DNA of 5,724 bases. Origin: an uncultured Eubacteriales bacterium. GTDB taxonomy: Bacteria > Bacillota > Clostridia > Oscillospirales > Oscillospiraceae. The notes under the pieces were generated by a model. The model was not told the origin of the DNA. It made no database searches and saw nothing but the letters and a program-made list of their open reading frames with translations. The stretch lies in contig URPI01000143.1 in the NCBI GenBank assembly GCA_900549705.1, positions 1 through 5,724 on the forward strand. Direction: 5' to 3'. Positions within the stretch are counted from its first letter, which is position 1. Each line of letters opens with the position of its first letter. Positions 5,691 through 5,724 of the stretch are shown in pieces. The position numbers and the translations under genes are program-made.

Positions 5691-5724
5691 GCGGCGCAGC
5701 CGCCTTGGCTTCCCCCGGGGGGAA
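5691..5724. repeat. GC-rich palindromic intergenic repeat, copy B (truncated by the window end)
   Basis: Bases 5703-5724 are the exact reverse complement of 5-26, so this is copy A in the other orientation. The main palindrome runs from GCTTCCCCC (5708-5716) into GGGGGGAA, and the final GC expected from copy A lies outside the window. Just before it is a small hairpin, GCGGC (5691-5695) with GCCGC (5699-5703) around GCA, which copy A lacks. Together with the palindrome at 5662-5688 it forms a run of back-to-back stems. Confidence 0.75.

Noticed and set aside
1..5724. CRISPR array, prophage, transposase or defence system
   Set aside because: There are no regularly spaced repeats, no phage or transposase motifs, and all long + strand frames are explained by housekeeping families.

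Overview
The window looks like chromosomal DNA from a moderately GC-rich Gram-positive anaerobe, most likely a gut clostridium of the Oscillospiraceae (Ruminococcaceae) type. This rests on the strong AGGAGG-type ribosome binding sites, sigma-A-like promoters in short AT-rich gaps, the style of the LCP, peptide deformylase-like and DUF89 proteins, and GC-rich palindromic intergenic repeats of a kind I associate with that group. The lineage is an inference; no rRNA or other marker gene is present. All six genes plus the deformylase homologue are on the + strand.

Layout: (1) 1-28 is one copy of a GC-rich palindromic repeat, followed by about 115 bases of AT-rich DNA without a gene. (2) 144-541 holds an extended -10 promoter and a DUF2442 protein whose first nine residues resemble the start of a DUF4160 protein. 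A hairpin follows at 594-625. (3) 677-1087 encodes a short peptide deformylase-family protein in which the motif I glutamine is replaced by methionine. (4) 1134-2477 is a self-contained unit: promoter, LytR-CpsA-Psr (LCP) wall-polymer ligase, strong intrinsic terminator. (5) 2487-5545 is a four-gene operon with its own promoter and a structured leader: murI (glutamate racemase), udk (uridine kinase), a HAD phosphatase and a DUF89/ARMT1-like metal-dependent phosphatase. Spacing tightens along the operon: 12 nt gap, 11 nt overlap, 4 nt ATGA overlap. (6) 5546-5724 is non-coding and packed with palindromes. It ends in a second copy of the opening repeat, in opposite orientation.

Functionally, the LCP protein (attachment of wall polymers to peptidoglycan) and MurI (D-glutamate for peptidoglycan) are both cell-envelope genes. 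The last three operon genes suggest phosphometabolite handling: one kinase that makes UMP/CMP and two phosphatases of families known to remove small or unwanted phosphate esters. Most of the window is housekeeping DNA, and I see no defence system, CRISPR array, prophage or transposase. The points most worth a second look are an apparent five-residue deletion in the LID segment of the uridine kinase, the altered deformylase active site, the possible DUF4160-DUF2442 deletion fusion, the translationally coupled HAD-DUF89 pair, and the inverted repeats at the two ends of the window.
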